From contig CM055102.1 in assembly GCA_029204225.1 (NCBI GenBank), positions 10,551,456-10,615,455 on the forward strand: a DNA stretch of 64,000 nucleotides. The letters run 5' to 3'. The translations under genes and the position numbers were made by a program. Origin of the DNA: Diphasiastrum complanatum (lineage: Eukaryota; Streptophyta; Lycopodiopsida; Lycopodiales; Lycopodiaceae). Below are positions 51,661 to 64,000 of this stretch, one piece after another; the first letter of the stretch is position 1, and each line of letters opens with the position of its first letter. The notes below the pieces were generated by a model. It was not told the DNA's origin. It saw only the letters and a list, made by a program, of their open reading frames with translations, and did not search any database.

Positions 51661-52266
51661 AGATTCTTATCACATTTGAATAACTATGGACAAAAATGTG
51701 TGACACTTACCCATTCATAATGGTGCCACTTGGTGACAAACCATTGGCTAGATTTTAACTACTTTCACACTTAGTGCATCATATTTTAGGTTCAAGAAAT
51801 ACACAAAAATCAAACTATTGAAATTATCAATGAAGGTTATGTAGTATCTTGACCTGGACAATGAATTTATTCTCGTTGGACCACAAACTTCTAAAGAGGT
51901 GGCAAGAGATAGAGGAAAGAACATAAATAACCCTCCAAACTAGGCAATGATTGACCTTGTGGAGAAGCAACTAGTTTGTGGATGGCATGGCAATGAGAGA
52001 ATCCAGCCAATTTCAAATCATTTGTCGTAGAAGTCCTAGTAGAAAGTATGCAACAATCCATCCTTCTTGAGTGGTAAGCATGTTGTGTCTTTTGTTTCGT
52101 TTTACCAATAAAATTTGGTATTGGTAATCCTTTCAACGTGTATGTTGGCATGTTTGCATCATAGCCATATTAAGGTTTCTATCATGTAGTCGAGTATGGA
52201 TGCAAAAACATGCCAATTTAAGCTTTCCTACGTCGTATCAAATCATACAAATCTAGTTTTCTATCA
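51661..52266 (+). mobile_element. Possible copia LTR (edge at 52266)
   Basis: The sequence ends TTTTCTATCA directly before a primer site at 52267. The left edge is unknown and no partner was found. Confidence 0.35.
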
Positions 52267-52278
52267 TGGTATTAGAGC
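52267..52278 (+). other. Copia primer-binding site
   Basis: TGGTATTAGAGC, the initiator tRNA-Met complement, directly follows a CA end. Confidence 0.6.
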
Positions 52279-53540
52279 TTGTCATTTTAATCACAAACTT
52301 CAAAACCCCATCAATGCAATCATTAACATGAATGCTTTAAAGTTAAAAAATTTCTTCAAAGCCACTTCAACAAAAGCACAAACAAAATGTTTCCAACTAA
52401 TAGTGGATTGATTTATTCTTAATTTTGATACATGTGCTAACATGATAAACCCATCTATGCATGACCTGCAATGAAGTCATCTATGATTACTAACATCTCG
52501 TATTGAAGTGTTCAAAAATACCAAAAACTACTTGTAAGTGATAAATCTATCGATTCACCAACTAGGACAACTTATGAGTGAAACTAAGAGTGATAATATA
52601 AGAAAAGATATCTTCAAGTTTGATGATGAAGAGCTTTTGATAGAAAACTCATCTCCAACAATATTTGGATGTTTTCACGTAAAATTGTCGATATAAATAA
52701 AGCATATTATTATGTTGAGCTAAAAAATTGTTTCAAAAATCCTACATATCTATTCGTTTAATGAAGAGCATGTTAAAGAAAAACGTGTTGCCAATGAGGA
52801 CTTTTACTAATATAATCCCTCTAGGCATCAAGGAAATAATTATTTCATAAAGATCATGCAATATTTGCCAATATCCAATTGTGTTGAAAAAGGATATGAC
52901 TTGTAATCAACAAGAACATATCACACTTAGAAGTTAATCCAACTAAAAAGAAGTAATTCTATATATACTTGAGATCTTGTTAAAGCTAATTAGGATTATC
53001 TATATAATTATTTGCTCACTAATGATCAACTCCAATAAGATGTGTACTTTGTAGCTAACAATCAAATACAAAGTCTACCCATGTCTACGATATACAGCTT
53101 TGTTGCTATTTAGGATTCAACATTACAAATACAAATGTAACTAGGATATGGAATCGAGACAAGACAAAATATGATAAAATGTTTTGCTTGCACAATGAAT
53201 GATATAAATTTGTTCTATATGTCATGCTTATCACTTGTGGTCCCAAGTATGCCAATTCTTCAATGAGATTGTGAAAATAGTTTCATAATCAAAGCTATCC
53301 AAGGATAGCATGTGAATATTGTTTCTAATCACCCTAAATAAAGCTTAATTTCTTTGATCTTGGCCAATTTCATTTTGGAGAACAATATATAATGGAAGAT
53401 AAATGGGTGTAAGTGCTACATGGAAAAGTATTGTACTCTCTCACCATTGTAACCATTTTCTCATCAACGCAACTAAACAAAGAAAGAACATGGGTGCCCT
53501 TCAAAATGGAGAGCTAGACACAATATTGCTTTATGACAAT
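52279..53540 (+). mobile_element. Highly decayed copia internal region
   Basis: Only a weak gag-like start (NMNALKLKNFFKATSTK, near 52325) and scattered short frames follow the primer site. No domain can be proven. Confidence 0.25.
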
Positions 53541-53544
53541 ATTG

Positions 53545-53745
53545 TGAACCATTACCACTTGCCATCTTTTGAAAAGAGATTATGATGCAATTTGTGGATT
53601 GGCAAATTATCATTCTAACATTATTTCTTTCTTTGCGTGTGTATGGACCATTACCACTTCCACTTGCCATCTTTTGAAAAGCCACTGTGATACAACTTGT
53701 CGGTTGGCAAATTATCATTCTAACATTCTTTCATTAATCGAAATA
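53545..53745 (+). repeat. About 105-bp tandem duplication
   Basis: ACTTGCCATCTTTTGAAAAG occurs near 53557 and 53662, each followed by a CAATTTGT/CAACTTGT variant and GGCAAATTATCATTCTAACA. The copies are slightly diverged. Confidence 0.75.
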
Positions 53746-53864
53746 TATGACCAATAAAGGTCCATTTTTCATTTCTTGAATGATAAAAAAAAATTGAAGT
53801 TACAAGAACTACCAATAATTACCTCCATATTTTAGGGCCAAAAACCTTGAACCCCTTATCCTAT

Positions 53865-54130
53865 ACCCTAAACTCTAAACCCTAAATTCTGAACCCTATA
53901 TCCTGAATCCTAGATCCATTGTCCTATACCCTATATCCTAAACCCTAGACTTTTAAGTCTTAAGTCTCTCGTCCTATGCCTTAAACCATGAACTCTTTAC
54001 CCTAAACCCCAAATCCGAGATCCCCTACCCTAAACCCTAAATCCCTTATCCTAAACCCTAAACCCTAGATCTCTTACCGTAGACCCTAAATATTGAATCT
54101 TTCATCCTAAACCCTGGATCCCTTACCCTA
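53865..54130 (+). repeat. Degenerate telomere-like (CCCTAAA) island
   Basis: Many copies of CCCTAAA, CCCTAGA, CCTATACCC and near variants in one orientation. The exact plant unit CCCTAAA occurs several times, especially 54005-54065. The decay indicates an old interstitial telomeric tract or a satellite derived from one. Confidence 0.75.
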
Positions 54131-55989
54131 GATCATTAAAATTTAACTTTTACAATTCATGTAAGTTGCGCCATTAAATAGTTAAGAGTTGTAATGTTTG
54201 TATGGGTCCCTCATTAGTTCCCTTAGGGCTAAAGTAGTGGATTTAAACATGTAATAAGAAATGTCACTCAAACTTTCAATTAGAAGTTAGTCTGTGAAAG
54301 GTGCGTTGGCTCATTTTGACATTTGCGAATTTGATTGAATCTTCCTCCATCCTTTGTGAGCATAGGGTCATGTGCTTTTGCACATTAGAGCCTCCACGTA
54401 CCTATTGTGAACACATTCTTTTATGAAAAAGTTCCTATTTTGTAGGTCTCTCTAAGCGGCCATGCATTTGTTATCACTGCAATTTAAAACATTATTGATT
54501 ACTACATGCTCAATTTATCTTCCTTTCCATCATAAGTTCCTCAATCATAAAGTAAATTTGATAAATAATTCCAGTAGCTCCTATGACCTATGCACATCGA
54601 GCTTGAAGATATCCACTAGACACTTGACAACAAAGTGAAACAATTACACACCTCTGAACTTCGAATTTCAGCAGATATTGTACTTAAGGGTTGCACAAGT
54701 GCAAAGTCACAAAGAATCATGATTCAAACCTCTTAGAATCAACTCAAATTAGTTTAAAATTACGATTGAAATCTAACAAAACATTTTCTTGTTTTACGAT
54801 CCTGAAGGTCTCACAGTAGCTGAAAATTTGTGCACAGTGACAAGGGTTGAACAAAAACTGACAGCATCTTATTCCAGAAAAACCTGCTCAACTTAGAACT
54901 TTTTCAAATTTTGTTCAGATTGATTCACATCTTTCAATTATCCGAATCTTGACATGATCGTTGAAGATGGTGCAAGACAGCAGAATATTTATCTTCAAAC
55001 ATGCACTCAGAATGAATCCATTGACAACACACTCCGGGTATTTCTGCAGCAAACATTCTAAATGCACAAGGAAGCATTTTGAACACACTTAACAATCTTT
55101 TCCAGAAATAAGACAAAATTACTAATTATTCTGCTCGCTTGCCATCACATAAAAGCAGACCTCAAAGATTTTTTCTACTTATCAAATCAAATGCCAAATT
55201 AAAGTTTGCCTCATAAAAGCTAAAAAGGGCTTAGTTAGAATATTAGTTAACTGCACAATGGCAATGCAAGAAAAAATTTCCCCTTGTTAGATTTGAAAAT
55301 TCTTGGCTTGCAAGAGCTTTGTTAAAATTCTTAAAAGAATGGAAGATTTAAAAAGACTACATGCCTAACAGAGAACGAAATTTGTATCTCTGCAAAGGTA
55401 TCTATACATGCTTAAGCCCTCATGCCTTAGATTCTCTATATGAGTCGTCCAGGGCACATGGATGACTTGAAAGACATCAAGAATCAAAATGAAGTGGACC
55501 CCCTTGCTGACCCATGACTTAGCCTTGAATAGGTGATAGTTTTTACGTCAATTTGAAAGTGAAGAAGAAAATAGAGATTTTAAGCAACTCCATGACAGAA
55601 CCTCTAGTACTACCAGTCAATGACCAAGAAACTGAAATGAATCACCAGAGTCAAAGTAACGGGTTTCCTAGTTCATAGCATTCGCAAGGACATAGTTAGA
55701 AAAGGGTCTGCTTTCAGAAAAAAGTACAACCCTTTGTCATGCTTTTGACAATCCCAATCCCATATCTCCACAATTGTTAATCTTATAAATGCTTTTGGAT
55801 ACACAATGTCGCAGCTTTGAGTAAAAGAAATGACAAATGTATTTCAAAGACAATCAACAACCTTAAATTTACGAGATTGTATTGAAGGACAACACTCATA
55901 CAAGCTTTCTTTGTAATTTGTGGGCTAAATGTGAAAGCTCAATGCCATCTGAATTGAATGCGTACTACCTGCCGACCAGTCATTGCAAC
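54131..55989. other. 3' flank of the MAEA-like gene, no gene seen
   Basis: AT-rich, with only short frames. The right part probably includes the 3' UTR of the gene ending at 55990. Confidence 0.4.
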
Positions 55990-58900
55990 TTAAGATATGT
56001 AGGCTTTGGACAGCTCACTAAAAGTACAAGTATCTCCTGTCCTTGGGCACGTAATCTTTCCATTGTGCTTCTTGGCCATGTCTTCTAGAGCCTGTAGCAT
56101 CCACAATGTGGTCATACACAATACTATTGTGACGAATAGATTGACTGACTCACACTGACGGACATGAACATGCACACACGAGTACCTTTCTGCTGTATAC
56201 GTAGCCGTTTGGCAGAACCAAAGGCGGATTGTCCTCATTCATTAGCTCCTTTGTGATATAGCATACAAGCTTAGAATGGATATGCTTGGCATATGGCAAA
56301 GGCTCTGCAAGCTGCCTGAATGTCTCATTGGATAATGGATCCTCCTTCGTACAGCCTGTCTCGTAGCAGAAACTTTTGGCATCTGAGTCAAGGAAGTTCT
56401 AATACGTAAACTACAGTAGCCATCTATGCCAGATATTACAGAGCAGTTAAACGAGCACAGACTATCTGACAGTTATACTACAAAGAAGCATACAAATGAT
56501 CAAGGATACGGTGTCTTCAGAGCAGAAAGCCCAGCTTGCAGATGGATGTGCAGTAAAGGTTCTAGTGCCATCCCATAAAACTTATAAAACTCTTGTTTGA
56601 ACTGCTGAATTAGATTGTCCCATTGCTTTGCATCAAAGAGCATCTGTTGCCAAATTTAGAATCCATTACTGCAGAACACATAATATGGCATCCAAAAAAC
56701 ACTTCATAGAAAAGGATGTCCTTAACATTATATATCACTATCGTCACAACGGTCAGATTCTCTAACCTTGTATGACGTGCAGTCTGTACTACTTTTAAAG
56801 GCAAGTGTAGCCATTGCCTGCTGCAATTCCTTCATATTAGTACGTCCCCAAGGAGCCAGATGCTTACGGGCATACATAATTGCATCCATCATTTTTTCTG
56901 AACGAACCATTTCAATAAACTCTTGAAGCCTTAGTTTGAACTCAAAAATGCTCTGCCAGCATAAACATTGAAAAGTCTCATCAACTGTATGGATCATTAA
57001 GGAACATCAAACTAGATGCTCCACCTAATCTGGGTGACACAATTTGATGCGAAAATAAGAGCTAGCAGACATTTAAACAGCAAGGGCAGCCATATAACTT
57101 GATTACTACCTTGTTCTTTTTAAGCTTGGTCTTATTTTCAGAACACCATTGCAGAGCTTCTGAACAATCTCTGCTATGCAGAGCATCGATAACCTTCCGT
57201 GCATCGAAAAAGATGTCAATATCAGCAAGTTCCTGAGAGACAATTTATAACATCATGACCCAAAGTTCAACTTGAAGGCACTATTGCCATTAGAGATGAA
57301 ATTCCATAAATCAAACCATGAGATATATAACCATCTTATGAAGTTAGCAAGCATGCAAAGGGTGCCATAAAAAGATCGTCTTCACTGTCAATTCACAGTT
57401 TTTGACAATCACAACTTTTTCTTTTCAATGAATAGACTTACCTTTATGTTCGAAGACTCTGCAAGCTTCATAGCAGTGCAATAATAGGAAGAACGAAGCA
57501 TATAATCGACCAGAATTCTGTCAACTTTAATGTTGTTCCATTCTGCTTGGAGATCCTTATCACCAACTTTTAGAGAGCTCAAGTGATCCAACCTAGCACG
57601 AGATCTTTGCACTTGCAGTTGCTCATTTTTGTTGCTCTCATCCAACTGAAACAAGAGCCAACAAGCATATTAAGAGTTGAAAATAGTACAGAGGGTGACA
57701 TCCTACACTACAGCATCACAAGCAGCTCACATCAAAATATTAGATCTTTGAAACCAGGAATCAATAGCAGGTGGGAGGTCTAGTATATAGTATGATCATG
57801 GTCATGTGAACCAGCTCCTAGTGATTTCTAGTGTTCTTCGCAACGATACCTATTGAATAAGTCTGGAATACTGCTAGATCTTTGAAATGAGGAGTCAATA
57901 GCAAGTGGGAGGTCTAGTATATAGTATGATCATGGTTGAAAGTAGTTCTACTTGCCAAAGAGCTGTGGGACATAATTGATGGCACAGAGGTCAAGCCAGA
58001 AGGTGATGCAGCCATCATCACCAAATGGAGATTGAGAGATGGCAAGGCATTCGCCATGATTACTCTCAATATCAAAGACTCTCAAATCAGCCATATACGA
58101 GCTGCTCATACTGCTAAGGATGCATGGGACATCCTAGCAACTCTTTACGATATCAAGGACGTCACTTCCAAACTTCATTTGAGGAAGAAATTCTTCACCC
58201 TGAGAATGTCTGAAGCAGATAGTGTTTTGAGTCATCTCAACACTTTCAAAAATCTTATGGAGCAGATGACTGCAACTGGCTCAGTCCTTGAAGATTCTGA
58301 TGTTGTTATGACTCTATTATCGAGTCTACCTGATGCCTATGAAAATTGGGTCATGGCAATTTCAACCCAGGAGCATCTCGCTCTATCAAGAGTAATTTCG
58401 ATGCTACTACAAGAGGAGATCAGAAGAACTGCATCCTCCTCAGGCTCAGGATCGGATCCTCAAGCTCTATATTCCAAAAGAAATCAGAAGTTCAGATCCA
58501 AGAGATCTACATAGTCAGATTATCCTGACAGGAAGAGCAACATGCAGCAGCCTGTACCAAATGAAGCATCAACTTCAGAGCCTTCATCATTTCAGCAAAG
58601 CAGAAGCTATTCTGTAAATACTTTAAGAGGACTGGTCATCTCATCAAGGACTGTCGAACTTTGAAGTACAACAACGAGAAGAAGAAGCAATTCCAACAGC
58701 AAGCCAATACTGTTACAACCAATCACTCGATCCAGCAACAAGAGGAAGATGAAGCTGCCTTTATGACCAGGGTTGGAGAACATCAGGATATCAACTCCTG
58801 GTACTTGGACTCAGGAGCAACTCAACCTATGACTCACCATCGAGACTGGTTCCACTACTACAAGCCATTCACCCATTCAAGAGTTGTGCAGACAACTCAT

Positions 58901-60806
58901 CTCATTCTATCGAAGGCGAAGGAACAGTCAAAGTCGAGTTCCAGAAAGGTGATGTACAATTGTTGTCCAACGTTCTTCATGTTCCTAACCTTACCAAGAA
59001 TCTGCTTTCGATAAGCAGAATCACTGATTCTGCTTGAAGGGTTGAATTCGATACAGAGGGCTGCACCATACTCGATAAGTCTAGAAAAGTTTTAGCTTTT
59101 GGTAGACGATGTGGCTATCTATATAAGCTTAGTCACTGCCATTCGACAAATAGCTAAGCTCTTCATTCATCCACTTCTGAATCGACTGATATGCTTTGGC
59201 ATTTCAGATTAGGCCACCTAAATTTCAATAGTATCCAGCAAATGTCTGCTAAGAGACTAGTACAAGATCTGCCTTCTGTCAGCAAGCCAACTTCTCCATG
59301 CGAAAGCTGTATTATCAGCAAGCATGCAAAAAGCCCTTTTATTTTAGACTCAGTTCATACTTCCAAAGGCTTGCTTGACCTTGTACATAGCGACATTTGT
59401 GGCCCGATGCAGACTGCCTCCACAGGGGGAGCTCTCTATTTTCTAACCTTCATCGACGACTTCTCTCGGAGGACTGCTGGCACCTTACTTATAGTATTCT
59501 CCTAGTCTAAAAGCTCAAAAGCAATTACTATAGATGCAAAAGCAACTAAACTATATACCTAGCAGAATTGGTGGTATGACTTGAATCTCTGACTTGAGTC
59601 AACATCTATTCTAACTAAGTATATTAAATATAGATTAAGAGTAGGACTGATGATAATATAATGTGGCAGCAAATTGAGTCCAAATCTGAGATCATTCAAA
59701 AGAGGAGGCAAATGGGGGAGAAATTCACACAAGAAGGAACCTAGGGTAGAACTATACAAAAATTTTATATAAGCCTTTTGATTTCTTGATTGCTTGGCTC
59801 CTTTTGGTTTCTTCTTTCACTTGTCCTTTGTGGTGGACAAGGCTCCATAAGCTCCATAAATGTTGGAAACTTGACTACCTCCTGTCTCCACATAAGCTAG
59901 TCGATGCTCCTTGACTAGCAACACAATAGTCTTTAAGTGTAGGCATATCTTTTTGGATGGCATAAGTTTGAACAAGGTAATTATAGCCTGATCCAAAACC
60001 ATGCAAAGAATTTGCAGAAAGCTCCTCAAATGTAGTCTAACTCACTGTTATATGAATCATAGTTGTGGCAAAAACGGGCCGGAACATCAACGATCTGTGA
60101 CCGGGATCGAGAACAAAAAATTAGGAAAACGCACCAGTGACTAGAAAAAAAATTTGTAGTATAGCTAGTTAGCTGAGCATCAAGGGCCATGGGATATAGG
60201 AGCAAACTATAACGAGTTGTGATAAAGCAAAATGTCAGAACGACAAAAAGGTTGCATGGCTGTCGTGGGTCAGGAGGTTTAAATGATGATGAATGATCAA
60301 TAATTGTGCCTAGATTAGAAGGCTAGATGCAGTTCACATGCACAAACATAAGTCAACATTGGCTTTCATAAATTTGTACAATGACCAACATACTGCATTC
60401 TCTCACTACTAGCAGCATCATTTTCTTTTGCAAGTCAAAAGTCCCTGTCCAGACCAATTGTTGAAAATCAAAATACCATTCAAAGAAAAAAGTAATGTGA
60501 GCTTACCTTTCTTTTTAGGCCTTGCAGACGAGAAACCAAAGATGTAAGATGCTGCATTGCCTCCTCCTTCGACATACTTTTATCAACAGCCTCTGCGACA
60601 CATGCAACTACTGCATTAACTTCCTTTTCAACCATTCGATTATTTGACCTCATTGACTTCTTTAGGTACTCATATGGCACCTTCATGAGCTGATGGTCCA
60701 GCTTAATAGACTCAGAAATATGATCATTTGAATAAACATTAGAATTTGTAGATTCAGCTGTTGGTGCAAGAACTGGTGTCCCATTGACCCCATTCTCAGC
60801 TTCCAT
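55990..60806 (-). CDS. MAEA: MAEA/GID9-type subunit of the GID/CTLH E3 ligase (7 exons)
   Basis: Exons on the minus strand: 60806-60507, 57645-57442, 57232-57110, 56952-56767, 56643-56510, 56372-56186 and 56091-55990. All introns are GT-AG, and the joined frame is 1236 nt, 411 aa, the normal length. Domains: an N-terminal helical region (1-100) ending LQGLKRK; a LisH near 137-168 (WNNIKVDRILVDYMLR, KLAESSNI); CTLH and CRA from 169 to about 330 (DIDIFFDARKVIDAL, EFKLRLQEFIEMVR, YARKHLAPWG, KELQQAMATLAFKS, LEPLLHIHLQAGLSALKTP, GCTKEDPLS); and a degenerate RING near 350-411 (LVCYITKELM, NPPLVLPNGYVYS, GKITCPRTGDTC, KAYIS). MAEA/Fyv10/Gid9 pairs with RMD5 as the RING module of the GID/CTLH ubiquitin ligase. 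The ATG gives the usual N-terminus; a TTGCAG 22 bp upstream hints at a spliced leader. Every key region is present, so the gene looks functional. Confidence 0.92.
57740..57945. repeat. 141-bp-spaced direct repeat at the copia edge
   Basis: TAGATCTTTGAAA..AATCAATAGCA and GGTCTAGTATATAGTATGAT run at 57740-57803 and again at 57881-57937, with few changes. The second copy ends at GATCATGG, exactly where copia gag sequence begins. Confidence 0.8.
57938..59505 (+). mobile_element. Truncated Ty1/copia element (gag to integrase start) in the MAEA intron
   Basis: Antisense to the host gene. The gag frame (57936-58514) has LAKELWDIIDGTEV, AKDAWDILATLYD, KLHLRKKFFTLRM and SLPDAYENWV, of the UBN2 gag kind. 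A zinc-knuckle remnant (FKRTGHLIKDC) lies near 58620-58655 and the protease motif WYLDSGATQPMTHH near 58799-58840. The pre-integrase part (59191-59480) has LWHFRLGHLNFNSIQQM, CESCIISKH and LDLVHSDICGPM. It stops just after TFIDDFSRRT at the integrase start. No LTRs, RT or RNase H are present, and stops separate the parts. Confidence 0.8.
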
Positions 60807-63384
60807 TCCTGAAGCTTCAAAACTGCAACTTTACACTTTTTACTAGAACGTCCCTTCACGAATTGGGCTTAACACCAATTTGTAAGGAAATGATATTCTT
60901 CTGCTGACTTCATTCTTTTCTGTTTCATTCACGAGGCATTGTCAACATTGTGGTCCCACAATTTATGTAGCTCAACTGCTCAGAAAGTTGAGAATCCATG
61001 ATAGCAAAGTTGAGTCAATACCTGTACAAATCAAGTGATATGTTAGAACCTGAGAACACAACAGAAGACATGATCATTAGAGGAAACAGAAGACGAGCCT
61101 ATATTAGAAGACTCTCACTTGCTGCTCACTACAGTACAAAACTACATCCATCAACCTATCATCTCAAGTGGCAATTTCGAGAAATTTTTGTAATTTTTGA
61201 CAATCAGAAGTGAGATCCTATCCAGAATCAATCTACATAGATTTGAAAATTAAATTGTTGGAACTATGTTCTAGAAACTCCCAGATCCCTCCCCTTCTTA
61301 CCAAGTGGCAGGGCATTTTCAGTAAACCAGAAAGACTGTCGCTTTAACATTGGCATTTTTTGTTGATTTCCAAATTACCTGCTTCTCTCGTTGTGTAGAG
61401 GGGCTTCCATTTGCACATTTTGGCTTGCATGTAGGTTAATGTGGGCCTGCCAATCCCAAAAAGGAGACAGTCTTCTCTAGTTGGAGGAAGCACACTATTT
61501 AGTCAGTTTATGCTAATGTGCTTTACTATTAAATGTTCTAGTTTCATGGTTTCACATTTTAGGTCCTTATAATTTTGCTAGACTGGATTTTGTGGAGATA
61601 CTTGGCATGACTTTAGTAACCAATAATGTTTCCACTTTGTTATAGGCCATATGTGCTTTTTAGGCATATACCCACCAGAAACCTAATGACAGGGGTTGGA
61701 CACCTACACGGGCATAATATGTTGCTACCATGATTGAGAAGTACACATACATAGATATTAGAGCACATCTGTGACATGCTAATCCTTACAACCGTTTGCT
61801 TAAAATTAGTTATGTATTTTCGTAATGTATCCTGAGCATATCCATGCTTTTCAGGAACGTCCAAGTCAATCTATGGTAAGAGGACAGGTTTCATTATAAC
61901 TCATTAGGGTTAGCTCGGACATTCACTAAGGTATTAGGGCAAATCCATGTCATACTCATCCTTATGCATAACATCATAACTTTTTTGTAGATCCATGCTA
62001 TCTAAGAGCATTTGAACCCTAACTTTGGAAACGGGTGTTTATACTGATGGCAAGTTTCAAATAAACCTTAAATTAAATTGTTTGGATATAAAAAAAGTAG
62101 TTTTGCGTCACTAGTTTGAAAACATAGACTCATGGCAAAATATGTATTCTGATATAGCAAATACAAGACCGTATTCTTATCAGGTAGGAAGAACCATTTC
62201 TTAAATGTAGTAAGTTCAGAAAATGATATATCCTCTTTTCTCTACTAACTTTTCATGAAATGTACCAGAACTTTTATGGCTTATGCATAAACAAAGATCA
62301 TTCATAAGGCTTATTTGGATGAGTGTCGACGTCTTGTCCTGAGATGATGCCATGCTATTCCCATAGTGTATGTATTCTTTTTTTGAAAGTCAACACATTA
62401 CGACCTCATTATTAAAATTTCAAACCCTAACTTCAAACCCTTACAATAGAGCATAAGAAATTGCTAGCACTTTAAAATTATATTAAGTTTTCATCCATTG
62501 AAGCCAAAGCCTCAAGTATTCATGTTTAGCTGCTTCATCAAAGCGTGGTCCCATATCATACCTATCTTGACTCTTGTCTATCTATGGTTCAAAGTGGAAT
62601 CATGAGGTTTTAGAAGAGGTTGTTCCTCAAAGTTGAGTGCTATAGAAGCAATGGAACAATGAAGGATTAAAGCAAACATTATGTTACTTAACAGAAAAGA
62701 TGATTTGACGAAAAACTTATCTATGATGACCTTAGTTTTATGGAAAAACATTATCTCATTTCGTTTTTATGGTTAGGAACAAATTGCAAGATGAACTGCA
62801 AGAGGAACGTGCATTTCATGGTGGGAAAACAAGCAGAAACGTTGTCAAAACATAAACATCCCTACAATCCATCGATGGACAGTTAGTAGCAAAATCTATT
62901 ATTTTTTGAAGCAAACCATCCTTGTATAGTCCATCGCTAGCCAACTAGTATAAAATGCTTTTTTTTTTAAAAGCAAACAGTCGCTATTCAAGCAGCGATC
63001 TAGCACCTCAATTCATAATCTACGAGGATTAATGGGGCTACGAGTGCTGAGTTATGATTAGGCAAAGGAAGGGTTAGGATTTTTTTTGAGCTATGAGTTC
63101 AAATTGAAGGGGACAATTTTTTTTTACAAAGGAACAAAACTTCAAAAATAAAAAGTTACCCAAGTGCTTTTCTCCCAACGATCCAATCAAAGCTAAAATT
63201 GAGCCTCTAACACAAGAACTAAGATAATTTTGTCAATTCTTCACTACATTTGGCTAAATTTTGACTTAAATTTAAGCTACGACATAGATCTATGGACTCT
63301 GAATTTACAATTAAAAAATTAGGCCAAAAATATGGACAAAAATAGATAAAAAAACTAAACTTGGAATGGTTTTGGTCACAAAGT
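60807..63384. other. Upstream region of the MAEA-like gene
   Basis: It must contain the promoter and perhaps a leader exon of the minus-strand gene. No TATA box, leader exon or other gene can be placed with confidence. Short frames look like chance. Confidence 0.35.
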
Positions 63385-63470
63385 TCCAAGTGTCGTACCA
63401 CGGCACCTGGTATGGCATGGGTTTCATAGGTGTTGTACAAGTGCCGTGGAAACGGCACCCACGACACCTG
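63385..63470. repeat. Imperfect inverted repeat
   Basis: GTGTCGTACCACGGCACC near 63392 pairs with GTGCCGTGG and ACGACAC near 63440-63470, so the block could fold into a hairpin. No matching element ends were found around it. Confidence 0.5.
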
Positions 63471-64000
63471 TTTTTTTTTGTCATTTTTGGTATAAGAAGC
63501 CAAAAATTAGGTCAGATTGCTCTTGGGGCAAATTTGATGATATGCTCTATGTTTTTGGGATTTTTGTGATTTTTCGACTACTTTTTGAATTTTTGATCCT
63601 TCCTAGAGCAATCATCGGAAGTAACACAAATCAAGGAACTTGTAGTCATAGATCCATCAAAGATCGTTACACGGACCAAGGCACCTGTTGCTACAACTCT
63701 ACCCAAGATCATGTTAGACTAATCATCTGTTACTCTCAATAAGGGAAGTTGAAACGGAGAGAATGATTATGAAGAACCTCACAAATCAAGAAATGCTTCT
63801 ATCTACTGAAATATGTGATTTCCATCCCTCTCCAGCTAAAAGAAACAAAGGAAGGTTACCTTACTCATTCGAGTATGTCCCAATGGGAAAGAATCATGAT
63901 TTCGAGAAAAACTTTTGTCCTGGCAAGAACCAAGCAAAGGATAAGGCCAGTCAAACCATCTACAAATTCAGTGATAATTTTTTAGACTAGACAACACAGG
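63471..64000 (+). other. Unassigned edge with a 75-aa open frame
   Basis: The plus frame at 63763-63990 ends SDNFLD and contains PSPAKRNKGRLPYSFEYVP. I see no family. It may be chance or the edge of an element reaching past the window. Confidence 0.2.

Larger units (their letters stand above)
57646..60506 (-). other. Intron 1 of the MAEA-like gene (2.9 kb)
   Basis: Donor AAG/GTAAGC at 60506 and acceptor TTTCAG ending at 57646, phase 0. The other five introns are 94-209 bp. The extra length comes from an antisense copia fragment and a local duplication. Confidence 0.9.

Noticed and set aside
53865-54130. Active telomere or chromosome end
   Set aside because: The units are degenerate and unique sequence and an intact gene follow on the right, so it is interstitial.

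Overview
The window is nuclear DNA of a land plant, probably a species with a large, repeat-rich genome such as a fern or gymnosperm; the exact lineage cannot be settled from sequence alone. Evidence: two multi-exon host genes with GT-AG introns and plant-type protein families, a CCCTAAA-type telomere-like island, plant Ty1/copia, Ty3/gypsy and L1-type LINE remnants, AT-rich CpG-poor repeats, and long dinucleotide runs. No prokaryotic features, rRNA, tRNA or CRISPR were seen.

Host genes. (1) Minus strand, 9967-974: a three-exon leucine-rich-repeat receptor-like pseudokinase of the GHR1 type. Its 5.3 kb second intron carries decayed retroelements. A CpG-rich upstream region (about 10.7-11.56 kb) holds three CACGTG boxes and repeated TGCCACG motifs. 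(2) Minus strand, 60806-55990: an intact seven-exon MAEA/GID9-type gene (LisH, CTLH, CRA, degenerate RING; 411 aa) of the GID/CTLH ubiquitin ligase. A truncated copia element lies antisense in its first intron. Both models join in frame at every splice site.

Between them, 12-54 kb is almost wholly nested transposon debris. From left to right: a gypsy gag-protease fragment (12.4-13.4 kb) cut by a copia LTR with its primer-binding site (13.4-14.1 kb); unassigned repeats including a duplicated LTR-like promoter block (14.35 and 17.08 kb); a minus-strand gypsy RT-RNaseH-integrase half (20.4-23.3 kb); a palindrome-rich satellite patch; an 18-bp minisatellite, a TA run and a broken LINE (24.1-26.7 kb); an unidentified intron-bearing relic (27.1-28.3 kb); an inverted copia LTR abutting a gypsy 5' LTR and its gag-protease half on the plus strand (29.5-35.5 kb); a roughly 200-bp-unit satellite array with long GA and G runs (35.5-37.03 kb); gag-like fragments (37-42.5 kb); a second gypsy family (43.0-46 kb); a third gypsy copy fused to a copia fragment (47.8-51.7 kb); a decayed copia leader; and a telomere-like island (53.9-54.1 kb).

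The most notable structure is that the gypsy halves at 20.4-23.3 kb (minus) and 30.1-35.5 kb (plus) stop at adjoining codons of the same reverse transcriptase, each against the same satellite in the same orientation relative to the element. The copia LTRs at 13.4 and 29.5 kb are likewise inverted relative to each other. One inversion with breakpoints in the satellite would explain both.
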